Shown: positions 7,969 to 15,354 of the stretch, piece after piece
Numbering within the stretch: the first letter of the stretch is position 1
Layout: the number at the start of each line of letters is the position of its first letter
Source: Planctomycetota bacterium
GTDB lineage: Bacteria > Planctomycetota > UBA1135 > GCA-002686595
DNA: 58,628 bases
Assembly (NCBI GenBank): GCA_004357655.1
Contig: SMVQ01000051.1
Span: 1-58,628 of the forward strand
Direction of reading: 5' to 3'
Made by a program: the position numbers and the translations under genes
Notes under the pieces: generated by a model
The model's input: the letters and a program-made list of their open reading frames with translations, nothing else
Told to the model about the DNA's origin: nothing
Databases searched by the model: none

Positions 7969-8876
7969 CCCGATCCCGTGCTCTGGCCGAGGGGCGCCCC
8001 GAGCGCCTCGATCATGGCCTCGAGCGCCTCGCGCGTGGCGTCCTTCCACGGCACGCCGGGGCGGTTCCGATAGGCGAAGAGCACCGCGCGCGAGGAGTTG
8101 ACGAGCGCGCCGCGGCCACCGTCGAGGAAGCCGTGGGCGACGTCGGCCGCCCCCGCGCCCTGGGCGCCGTAGCCGGGCAGGAGCAACGGCGTGCGCGGCA
8201 TCCGCGCGCGCAGCTCGGCCAGCTCACCGGGCAGGGTGGCGCCGACCACGGCGCCGACCGAGGACATCCCGCACTCACCGACGAGCGGCTCGCCCCAGCG
8301 CACGACCGCGTCCGCGATGCGCTCGGACAGGCTCGGCGAGCCCTGGGCCTGGAACTCGTCGCTGCCGGGGTTCGAGGTGCGCACGAGCACGTAGAGGCCC
8401 TTCTCCCCGCGCGCGCACACGTCGAGGAAGGGCTGGATCGACTCGGATCCCAGGAGCGGATTGACCGTCACGGCGTCGCAGAGCGCGCTGGGGTTCGAGC
8501 CCGGCAGGCCCTCGAGGAAGGCGGTGGCGTAGGCCGCCGCGGTGCTGCCGATGTCACTGCGCTTGACGTCGCCGATGACGAGCAGCCCGGCCGCGTGCGC
8601 CGCCTCGACCACCGTCTCCCACGCCTGCGCGCCCGCGGGACCGAGCAGCTCGAAGAACGCGGACTGCGGCTTCACGGCAGGCACGCGGCCCGCGGCGACG
8701 TCGATCACCTCGAGCAGAAAGCTCGTGACGGCCGCCGCGCGCTCCGCGCGGGACGCCGCCGGGTCGCGCGCCGCCGCGAACTCCGGCGGGAGGAGCTCGA
8801 GGTGCGGATCGAGGCCGACGAGGCACGGGTTCCCCGTCCGGCGGACGGCGGCTTCGAGTCGATCGGCGTAGATCAC
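7965..8876 (-). CDS. pyrF: Orotidine 5'-phosphate decarboxylase (subfamily 2)
   Basis: PyrF decarboxylates OMP to UMP, the last step of de novo pyrimidine synthesis. The TIM-barrel motif IGDVKRSDIGSTA contains the catalytic Lys105 and Asp108. NPLLGSESIQPF and LLPGYGAQGAG are typical of the longer subfamily 2 (mycobacterial-type) enzymes, and the 303-aa length agrees. The GTG start at 8876 overlaps the stop of the DUF502 gene as GTGA, and its own stop overlaps bshC as TTGA, so it is embedded in a translationally coupled run. Nothing links its chemistry to bacillithiol; co-transcription may only reflect compact packing. Confidence 0.95.
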   Translation of the reverse strand: MIYADRLEAAVRRTGNPCLVGLDPHLELLPPEFAAARDPAASRAERAAAVTSFLLEVIDVAAGRVPAVKPQSAFFELLGPAGAQAWETVVEAAHAAGLLVIGDVKRSDIGSTAAAYATAFLEGLPGSNPSALCDAVTVNPLLGSESIQPFLDVCARGEKGLYVLVRTSNPGSDEFQAQGSPSLSERIADAVVRWGEPLVGECGMSSVGAVVGATLPGELAELRARMPRTPLLLPGYGAQGAGAADVAHGFLDGGRGALVNSSRAVLFAYRNRPGVPWKDATREALEAMIEALGAPLGQSTGSG

Positions 8877-9832
8877 GCCTCGGCGCCCTCCACGCCGGGG
8901 ATCCCCGCCGTGCTCTTCGGCCGGAGCTGGTCGCCGGCGGCGCCCGCGACCAGCTGGTCCTTCGGCACGAGGACGCCCGCGGAGACCGTGATGCGCAGCG
9001 CCTCGTCGACGGTGAGGTCCAGCGGGATGAGCCTCTTCGAGTCGATGAAGACCGTGAAGCCGGTCATCGGCATGGGCGAGGTGGGAATGAACACCGACAC
9101 GTGCCGCCCGCCCGTCTCTTCGTTCAAGCTCCGGAGCCCGTTTCCGGTGACGAACCCGATCGCCCACACGCTGTCGGTCGGGTAGGGCGCCGCGACGACG
9201 GTGTCGAACTCGAGCTCCTTGTCCGACAGAAAGAACTCGACGATCTGTTTCGTGTACGGATAGACCGATTTTATGATCGGTATCTGGCTCAAGGTGCGGT
9301 CGAAGGACGAGATCGCCCGGCGCCCGAGGAACCCGCCGGCGAAATAGCAGGCGACGAGCACGAGCGAAACCGAGATCAGGATACCGACGGCTGTCGGGAC
9401 CTCGCCCTTGACCGCGGCCCGCAGTTTCTCGCCATCGATGGCGAGGGCTTTGAAATTGCGCAGGAACGTCTCCTTGGTCTCGCGGTAGTTCGCGAGGATC
9501 GCCCGGGCCGGGACCTCATCGAACCCACCGAGGTCGTCCACTTCGTCCCGGAGCGCGACGGGCAGCTCGCGCTCGTCCAGGAACTCCCGGTCGTACGGGT
9601 CGATCTCCATCAGGGTGAGGACGTTCCAGCCGAGCCCGTTGCCGTCGAGGCTGCCGTAGATCACCTTGTTGATCGGCGAGGTGAGGTAGGTGTTCACGAA
9701 CTGGAGCACCGTCACGAGGATGAAGATCGTGAGGGCCGCCGGGAGCAGCGTGATGAGACCTCGGACGAACAACCCGCGCTTCGACTTCTTGCGCGCGGAC
9801 CGCTTCTTGCGAGGGAGTTTCGGGTCGGTCAT
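8873..9832 (-). CDS. DUF502 family membrane protein
   Basis: This 319-aa protein has a basic N-terminus, a first hydrophobic helix (about residues 24-47) and a second (about 150-172, GILISVSLVLVACYFAGGFLG). Then come the conserved DUF502 motifs IPIIKSVYPYTKQ and VFIPTSPMPMTGF. The family occurs widely in bacteria and plants (LIKE COV in Arabidopsis); its molecular function is unknown to me. The insert between the two helices (about residues 60-145) is longer than in the shorter family members I recall. It is the first gene of the minus-strand run leading to the bacillithiol genes. Confidence 0.85.
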   Translation of the reverse strand: MTDPKLPRKKRSARKKSKRGLFVRGLITLLPAALTIFILVTVLQFVNTYLTSPINKVIYGSLDGNGLGWNVLTLMEIDPYDREFLDERELPVALRDEVDDLGGFDEVPARAILANYRETKETFLRNFKALAIDGEKLRAAVKGEVPTAVGILISVSLVLVACYFAGGFLGRRAISSFDRTLSQIPIIKSVYPYTKQIVEFFLSDKELEFDTVVAAPYPTDSVWAIGFVTGNGLRSLNEETGGRHVSVFIPTSPMPMTGFTVFIDSKRLIPLDLTVDEALRITVSAGVLVPKDQLVAGAAGDQLRPKSTAGIPGVEGAEA

Positions 9833-9948
9833 GGGAGCAGTTCCGTGTCTCGTGTCCGCTCACTCCGGCGGGTCGACCCGCCGGGAGGGGTGGGCGCGAC
9901 GAAGGTAATGATTCGCCGGGGAGAACGTTGCGACGCGCGGCGGAAAAC

Positions 9949-11226
9949 TCAACCGGCCGCGCCGAGCGGCGATCGATCGGGCCGGCCGGTCGTGCGCGCG
10001 GGTGCCGGGGCGCCGCCCGCGGCCGGGACGGCCGGGAGCTTCGTGAGGAACTCGGCCGCGACGGCGTCGGCGACGGGCCGGCCGCGCTCGGTCAAGCGGT
10101 AGCGCCCTTCCGCGAGCTCCAGGTGGCCGGTCGCCGCGAGGCCCTCCGCGATGTGGACCGCCGGGCAGGGGTCCTCCACGCAGCCCGCGGTCGCCCGCGC
10201 CGCTGCGGGCTCGACGCCCTCGGCCAGCCGCAACCCCAGCCACCAGGTCTCGGCCAGCCGGGCGCGCGGCGTGAGGCATTCCCCGAAGGCGAAGGCCGTG
10301 GCGCCCGCGGCCACGAACCGCCGGTAGGCGTGGATCCCGCGCGGGTTGCCGGCCCGGACCTGCCCGACCTTGCTGACGGCGCTCGGCCCGAGGCCGAGGT
10401 AGGGCCCGTTGCGCCAGTAGTTCACGTTGTGCGCGCACTCTTCCCCAGGGGCGGCGTAGTTGGAGATCTCGTAGGGCGCGAGCCCGAAGCCCTCCGCGAT
10501 CCGACGGGTCGCCGCGAACATGGCGAGCTCGACCTCTTCCGGCGCGGCCACGAGTCGGCCCTCGTCCAGCCAGCGCTTGAACCGGGTCTCCTCCTCGAAG
10601 GCAAGATTGTAGGCCGCGAGGTGATCGGGCCCGAGCGCGAGCACGCGCGAGAGGTCCGATTCCCACTCCTCGACCGACTGACCGGGCACGGCGAAGATGA
10701 GGTCCAGGTTGACGTGCTGGACCCCCGCCGCGCGCGCGGCCTCGTAGGCCCGGAACGAATCATCGACGCTGTGAACGCGCCCGAACAGCTCGAGCACCTC
10801 CGGCCGCAGGCTCTGGACGCCGATCGACAACCGCCGGACGCCGAGCCCGAGCAGCGTGCGGGCCTTCGCGCGATCGAGGCTCTCGGGGTTGCACTCCGCC
10901 GTGACCTCGAGCGCCGACGCCCGAAACCCCGTCAGCGCATCCAGGCCGTCGAGCAGGCGGGTGAGCTCGCGCTCGGAGAGCAGCGACGGCGTGCCCCCGC
11001 CGAAGAACACGGTCCGCGGCCGCCGCGGAGCCCGAAGCTCGGCCTCCGCGAGGATCGCATCGATCATGCCGCCGATGTCCTGACCCTCGTCGGCCACGGA
11101 GAAGAAGTCGCAGTAGTGGCACTTCGCCGTGCAGAACGGGAGGTGGACGTAGAGCGGCGTGCCCTCCGGAGCGGGGCCGGGGACGGGTTCCTGGGCAGCG
11201 GGGTTCATTCTCCGCGCGGCGGGCAC
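9949..11226 (-). CDS. hemW: Radical SAM protein HemW (heme chaperone)
   Basis: HemW is related to oxygen-independent coproporphyrinogen III oxidase but is now viewed as a heme-binding or heme-trafficking protein. The radical SAM cysteines are C32, C36 and C39 in FCTAKCHYCDF, a spacing typical of HemW. FFGGGTPSLL, ECNPES, GVQSLRPEVL and DLIFAVPGQS follow the family order, and the C-terminal HemW region is present. The GTG at 11226 and an ATG at 11208 are both possible starts; GGAGA sits directly before the ATG with poor spacing. HemN itself is less likely, because the protein lacks the long N-terminal extension. Confidence 0.9.
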   Translation of the reverse strand: MPAARRMNPAAQEPVPGPAPEGTPLYVHLPFCTAKCHYCDFFSVADEGQDIGGMIDAILAEAELRAPRRPRTVFFGGGTPSLLSERELTRLLDGLDALTGFRASALEVTAECNPESLDRAKARTLLGLGVRRLSIGVQSLRPEVLELFGRVHSVDDSFRAYEAARAAGVQHVNLDLIFAVPGQSVEEWESDLSRVLALGPDHLAAYNLAFEEETRFKRWLDEGRLVAAPEEVELAMFAATRRIAEGFGLAPYEISNYAAPGEECAHNVNYWRNGPYLGLGPSAVSKVGQVRAGNPRGIHAYRRFVAAGATAFAFGECLTPRARLAETWWLGLRLAEGVEPAAARATAGCVEDPCPAVHIAEGLAATGHLELAEGRYRLTERGRPVADAVAAEFLTKLPAVPAAGGAPAPARTTGRPDRSPLGAAG

Positions 11227-11317
11227 CGCGCGAACCCGGCATCATCGACCCGCGCGCCCCGCCCCGCAAGTCGCGCCCGGTCTCTTCGAGCCCGAGCCCG
11301 GGTGATCGGCACGGGGG

Positions 11318-12130
11318 CTAGTCATCGCCCATCACGCCGTACAGCTTGCGCAGGGCTTCCTGCTCGATCTGGCGCACCCGCTCGCGCGTGAGCCCGACGA
11401 TCTTGCCGATCTCCTTCAGCGTCATCGGGTCGCCCTGCCCCCCATCGAGGCCGTAGCGCAGACGCAGGATCGTGGCCTCGCGCTCGTCGATCACCCCAAG
11501 CAGCTCGTCGAGCTTCAGGAGCAGGTCGGACTGCACGATCTGCTCATCGGGGCCCACCGTGTTCTCGTCCTCCACCGTGTCTTGCGTCGCGGAGATGACG
11601 TCGAGCGAGATCTGGCTCCCCGAGGCGGAGGTCTCGATCGTGCGCTTGAGGAGCGGCCAGCTCTCGCGGGGGATGCCGAGCTCCTTCGCGACCTCTTCGA
11701 CGGTGGGGATCCGCCCCAGGAGATAGGCGAGCTCCTGGCTCACCGTCCGCCACTTCGAGATCATCTCGGCCATGTAGCCGGGGACGCGCACGGACTTCAC
11801 CGTGTTCGTCAGTGCGCGGCGGATCGATTGCTTGATCCACCATGTGCCGTAGGTCGAGAACCGGCAGCCCGCATCGGGGTCGAATTTCTCGGCGGCCTTC
11901 ATGAGGCCGATGTTGCCCTCGGCGATGAGGTCCTGGAGTACCAGCCCGCGGTCGCCGTAGATCTTCGCGATCGAGACGACGAGCCGGAGATTCGCTCGAA
12001 TGAGGTGTTCGCGGGCCTCCAGGTCGCCATGGTGGATGCGACGACCCAGTGCCCGCTCCTCCTCGGCGGTGAGCAGCGGTACCTCGTTGATCTCCTGGAG
12101 GTACGTCTCGAGACAGCGTTCAGCTGAGAT
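11318..12130 (-). CDS. RNA polymerase sigma factor, sigma-70 family
   Basis: The protein has sigma-70 regions 1.2-4.2: CLETYLQEINEVPLLTAEEE (1.2), NLRLVVSIAKIYGDRGL (2.1-2.2), RFSTYGTWWIKQSIRRAL (2.3-2.4), an intact region 3, and the region 4.2 helix-turn-helix ending in LTRERVRQIEQEALRKL. It lacks the large N-terminal region 1.1, so it resembles RpoS/SigA-like factors. Start choice is unusual: no ATG, GTG or TTG precedes the conserved core closely. ATC at 12130 has GAGAGGG seven bases upstream and fits the homology. In-frame GTG and ATG codons near 12321-12342 would add about 70 Gly/Pro/Arg-rich residues. It is divergent from the HPr-domain gene. Confidence 0.9.
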   Translation of the reverse strand: MSAERCLETYLQEINEVPLLTAEEERALGRRIHHGDLEAREHLIRANLRLVVSIAKIYGDRGLVLQDLIAEGNIGLMKAAEKFDPDAGCRFSTYGTWWIKQSIRRALTNTVKSVRVPGYMAEMISKWRTVSQELAYLLGRIPTVEEVAKELGIPRESWPLLKRTIETSASGSQISLDVISATQDTVEDENTVGPDEQIVQSDLLLKLDELLGVIDEREATILRLRYGLDGGQGDPMTLKEIGKIVGLTRERVRQIEQEALRKLYGVMGDD

Positions 12131-12355
12131 GGTGGGTCCCTCTCGTGTGCTCGGCGGGAAGATGGGCCTGGTGGGGTGGCCCCACGCGCGGCGTGGCGAG
12201 GGGGGACCCGGGATGCGAACATGCCCTGGATCGGCCTCTCGCCGCTCTGTTCTTGAGCCCCATCGGTGGGGCGTGCGAGGCCCCCCCCGGGTCTGGTACC
12301 GTGTCGGCGGGGCCACCCGCACGGGGCCCCGGTCCGCGAGCATGAACACGCCCCG

Positions 12356-13666
12356 ATGAAAGAGAGCTCCCTCGAGCAACTCGTCCCCGAGAAGGATTTC
12401 GCGCCCCTGCTCCAGGGTCACGCCGACGTCCTGTTCCGGCTCGCCAACACCCTCCTCGCGACCCCGGGCGAGGCATGGACGAAACGCCACTACTTCCAGC
12501 TCTACAGCGAGGCCGACGAGCTCGAGTCGTTCCTGGACGACTACGGCGCCCGCTACAACCAGACCTTCAACTACCTGACCGAGCTCATCGCCTCGGTGCG
12601 CGGGTTCGCGCTGGCCGGCCTGTCCCTCGTCCACCTGGTCCGGCGCCTCGAGGGCTACGGGGCGCTCGATTCTCTCGCGCCGGAGGAGAGCGAGCGCGCC
12701 GTCAGGGACATCCAGGGCGCGCACCTGTTCGTGAACGACGCCCTGCGCGCCCTGATGACCGCCCTCCAGGAGGAGGCGCGGCACGAGGACCTCGTCCTGC
12801 CCACGGAAGCCCTGGAGCTGGATCCGTTCGAGGTCTCCGCGCAACGCTTCAGCCTCCCGCGGAACATGGGCCAGGAAGACCTGGAGGACGAGGCGCAGAA
12901 GATCGCCGAGGTCGCCTCGAAGTATCTGGAGGCTTGCACGATGATGCGCGAGCTCGGCGTGCGGCGGATCGGGGACGAGGCGGACCGCGCGAAATTCCTG
13001 CGCAACCGCGGCTCCGAGGAACACGCCCGCGTGTACGAGGCCACCGTCCACAATCTCCAGTCGGCCTACGACACGCACATCAAGAACACAGTTCTCGAGG
13101 CGGGCGACGACCGCCTACCCCGACTGCGCGGGCACGTGTCCTCCGTGCTCCATCTGCTCGAGGCGGTCACGCAGCTCACCCACTTCGTCGAACGCCACGA
13201 GAGCGGCGTTCGCACCGAGGCCGCCGAGCGCCGCCTCGCGGAGATCGTGCACCGCGTGGAGGTCGAGGACGTCACCCTCAACAGCCTTCTCTATTGGGCG
13301 GACCGGCTCATCCAGGCCGGCCGCGGTATCGCCGAGGAGCTCCTGCCTACGTACACGAACCTGCAGGTGCTGGAGGTCGAGCTCGAGGACGGCCTCACCC
13401 TCCATGCCCGCCCGGTCTCCCTCATCGTGGCCATCGTCAATCACTACGGGACCCCGGTCGAGATGGAGGTCCAGGGGCACACCTGCAACGCCAGCTCGAT
13501 CCTCGAGCTCATGATCGCGGCCGGATCCCACGTCGAGGCGCGGCGGTACACCTTCCGGGGGGACGAGAATCCCTTGGGAGACATCGCCCGGCTCTTCGAA
13601 TCGGCCCTCGGTGAGGAGGGGATCGACAAGCTGCCGGACCAGCTCTCCTACCTTCGGAACGATTGA
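12356..13666 (+). CDS. HPr-like phosphocarrier domain fused to a large helical domain
   Basis: This is a 436-aa protein whose first 335 residues are predicted mainly helical and unrecognised. Residues about 338-425 resemble HPr, the PTS phosphocarrier. His350 in LTLHARPVS matches the HPr active-site His15 motif, and Ser381 in NASSILELM aligns with the regulatory Ser46 of Gram-positive HPr. Ordinary HPr is about 88 aa and stands alone. No EI, EII or HprK gene is in the window. The divergent sigma factor 226 bp away suggests a regulatory rather than sugar-transport role, but that is inference. The ATG at 12356 is favoured because the longer frame has only low-complexity residues upstream. Confidence 0.8.
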   Translation: MKESSLEQLVPEKDFAPLLQGHADVLFRLANTLLATPGEAWTKRHYFQLYSEADELESFLDDYGARYNQTFNYLTELIASVRGFALAGLSLVHLVRRLEGYGALDSLAPEESERAVRDIQGAHLFVNDALRALMTALQEEARHEDLVLPTEALELDPFEVSAQRFSLPRNMGQEDLEDEAQKIAEVASKYLEACTMMRELGVRRIGDEADRAKFLRNRGSEEHARVYEATVHNLQSAYDTHIKNTVLEAGDDRLPRLRGHVSSVLHLLEAVTQLTHFVERHESGVRTEAAERRLAEIVHRVEVEDVTLNSLLYWADRLIQAGRGIAEELLPTYTNLQVLEVELEDGLTLHARPVSLIVAIVNHYGTPVEMEVQGHTCNASSILELMIAAGSHVEARRYTFRGDENPLGDIARLFESALGEEGIDKLPDQLSYLRND

Positions 13667-13667
13667 A

Positions 13668-13693
13668 GCCGGCGGCGATCGGCTGCCGCCGGC
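13668..13693 (+). terminator. Stem-loop after the HPr-fusion gene
   Basis: GCCGGCGGC (13668-13676) and GCCGCCGGC (13685-13693) form a perfect 9-bp stem with an 8-nt loop, beginning one base after the stop codon. No T-tract follows, so it may act with Rho or as a 3'-end stabiliser between these convergent genes. Confidence 0.5.
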
Positions 13694-13765
13694 GTTCACT
13701 CATGGAGTGATCGCAGGGAGTGATCGCCGGAGCTCTTCACCGGCCCGCGCCCGTGCCCGGAGCGG

Positions 13766-14500
13766 TCAGATCCCCAGGAAGAGCCGTTCCGCCAGAATGT
13801 TCGGCAGCCCCGCGGCCCGGATGCGTTGCGCCTCGCGCTCGATGTCGTACTCGACGCGCCGGAGCCAGATCCGAGCTTCGTCCGAATCGTAGAGGGCGTA
13901 GATCGTGCGCGCGTTCTCGTCGCGGGGCTGGCCCACGCTGCCGACGTTGACCAGGGCGCGGCTGACGTCCGCCAGGTCGATCTCGGTCGCGACGGTGTAG
14001 CCGGTGTGGGTCGGATCGTCGGTGAGCCTCAGAATCGTGACCGGGACGTGCGTGTGACCCACGAAGCACACGCCTTCCTCGAGCAGGTCGAGCGACGGAT
14101 CGGCGTCCTCGGTGCTCTGGATGTACTCGTAGAACTCCGGATCGGCGAGCGTTCCGTGCGCCACGCAGCAGTGCGTCTCGTGCGCTACCAGCGGCAGCCC
14201 ACGGAGCCACTCGAGGTCCCCATCGCCGAGCGCGGTGCGCGTCCATTCGATGGCCGCCCGCGCGTAGTGGTTGAAGAACTTCATGTCGAGCTCCCCGGTG
14301 CAGGCTGCGTCGTGATTGCCCTTCACGACGACGGCATTCACCTCCCGCAGGATCTGGATGCACTCCCGCGGAGCTGCGCCGTAGCCGACGACGTCGCCAA
14401 CGGACAGGATGCGGTCGACGCTCTCGCGTTCGATCTCGGCGAGCACCGCCTCGAGGGCGCTCAGGTTTGCGTGGATGTCACCTAGGATGCCGTAGCGCAT
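13766..14500 (-). CDS. Metallophosphoesterase (calcineurin-like)
   Basis: This 244-aa cytoplasmic phosphoesterase has the full metal-ligand series: GDIHAN (7-12), GDVVGYG (37-43), GNHD (60-63), a His in AHGT and GHTHVP near residue 150. These bind a di-metal centre, usually Mn or Fe. The GYGAAPREC variant is common in the YfcE/bacterial protein-phosphatase-like subgroup; the substrate (phosphodiester, diadenosine polyphosphate or phosphoprotein) cannot be read from sequence. The gene overlaps the upstream membrane-protein gene by 23 bp, so they are co-transcribed and possibly coupled. Confidence 0.9.
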   Translation of the reverse strand: MRYGILGDIHANLSALEAVLAEIERESVDRILSVGDVVGYGAAPRECIQILREVNAVVVKGNHDAACTGELDMKFFNHYARAAIEWTRTALGDGDLEWLRGLPLVAHETHCCVAHGTLADPEFYEYIQSTEDADPSLDLLEEGVCFVGHTHVPVTILRLTDDPTHTGYTVATEIDLADVSRALVNVGSVGQPRDENARTIYALYDSDEARIWLRRVEYDIEREAQRIRAAGLPNILAERLFLGI

Positions 14501-15173
14501 AGGGGGCGAGCGGGGATCGCGCGAGTAGGAAGGCTGCTCCCAGCAAGCCTATGATCGGCCCGAAGACCGCTTTCCATGCATGGGGAGCGAGAACTGTTCC
14601 CCGGGCTGGATCCAAGTGGCGGGCCACACCGAGGTCCGCGTGAACGAGATACCCGACGGGACCGGCCTCGGGCAGCAGGCTCGGGAGGACCCACACGAGG
14701 AGCGGCAGAGCCGCCAGCCGCGCCGTGGGCGACAGGGGCAGGCGCAGCAGGACGAGGGCGATCGCGGCGAGGTGCAGCAGGCACACCGCGGCTCCAAGGG
14801 GGATGTGATCGGGGCGGAGGGCTGTCCCCTCGCCGAGCAGGAGGCCGGGCAGGAGCCCCGCCAGGAGGAAGAGCAGGCCGGCGGCGGACAGGGCGGAGAG
14901 CTCGACCACGAGCCGGCGAGCGGGAGCGAGGGCTGCCAGGAACCAGGCACCGCGCTGCAGGATGGCGGTCCCGGCCAGGACCCCCAGAAGCGAGGCCACA
15001 AATGCAACTTCGTATAGCGCCGGGGCGTTCCCCGCGTTCGCGGTCGTGGTTCCGAGGGGCGTGAAGGCCGCCACCGCCGGCCAGGTGGCAGCGACGAACG
15101 TCGCCCAGAGCCACGTCGAGGGGCGCCTCAGGAGGAGCACGAGAATCCAGCGGGCGGTCGTCACCGGAAGCAT
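14478..15173 (-). CDS. Polytopic membrane protein of unknown function
   Basis: This protein of 231 aa has about six hydrophobic segments: near residues 20-38, 52-72, 85-112, 122-145, 150-170 and 205-222. Spacing and composition suggest an ABC-2-type permease-like or ytrF-like membrane protein, but no diagnostic motif is seen and no ATPase gene is adjacent. It overlaps the metallophosphoesterase by 23 bp. Its start lies 182 bp from that of parB on the opposite strand, so the two share a divergent promoter region. Confidence 0.65.
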   Translation of the reverse strand: MLPVTTARWILVLLLRRPSTWLWATFVAATWPAVAAFTPLGTTTANAGNAPALYEVAFVASLLGVLAGTAILQRGAWFLAALAPARRLVVELSALSAAGLLFLLAGLLPGLLLGEGTALRPDHIPLGAAVCLLHLAAIALVLLRLPLSPTARLAALPLLVWVLPSLLPEAGPVGYLVHADLGVARHLDPARGTVLAPHAWKAVFGPIIGLLGAAFLLARSPLAPYALRHPR

Positions 15174-15262
15174 GGCGCACAGGTTCTAAGGCAGAGCCCG
15201 TGGATCCGTCCAGGGTGAGCCCGAAACGGCCGTGGAACCCTCGTTCCATTGAGAATACAGGA

Positions 15263-15304
15263 TATAGTGTTCCTTCACAGGAGAACCACGACATGTGGTT
15301 TTTT
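15263..15304 (+). promoter_or_regulatory. parB leader: possible -10 element and terminator-like hairpin
   Basis: An AT-rich island precedes parB. TATAGT (15263-15268) could be a -10 element, although no good -35 lies 16-18 bp upstream. It is followed by AACCAC (15284-15289) and GTGGTT (15295-15300), which form a six-bp stem with a 5-nt loop running into six T residues (15299-15304). This is a small intrinsic-terminator shape that would lie inside the parB leader, so it may attenuate parB transcription. The stem is short and the call is tentative. Confidence 0.4.
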
Positions 15305-15316
15305 AGTTCGGCAGGA

Positions 15317-15332
15317 TGTTCCACGTGGAACA
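15317..15332. promoter_or_regulatory. parS site in the parB leader
   Basis: TGTTCCACGTGGAACA is a perfect 16-bp palindrome differing from the canonical parS (TGTTTCACGTGAAACA) only by a symmetric change in each half. It lies 22 bp before the parB start codon at 15355, where ParB loading could repress its own gene. The identical core recurs downstream of parB. Confidence 0.9.
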
Positions 15333-15354
15333 ATCAGGGGACCAGGACGCAGGC

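Noticed and set aside
12142-13078. Extension of the sigma factor frame across the HPr gene
   Set aside because: It is antisense to a gene with clear HPr motifs.
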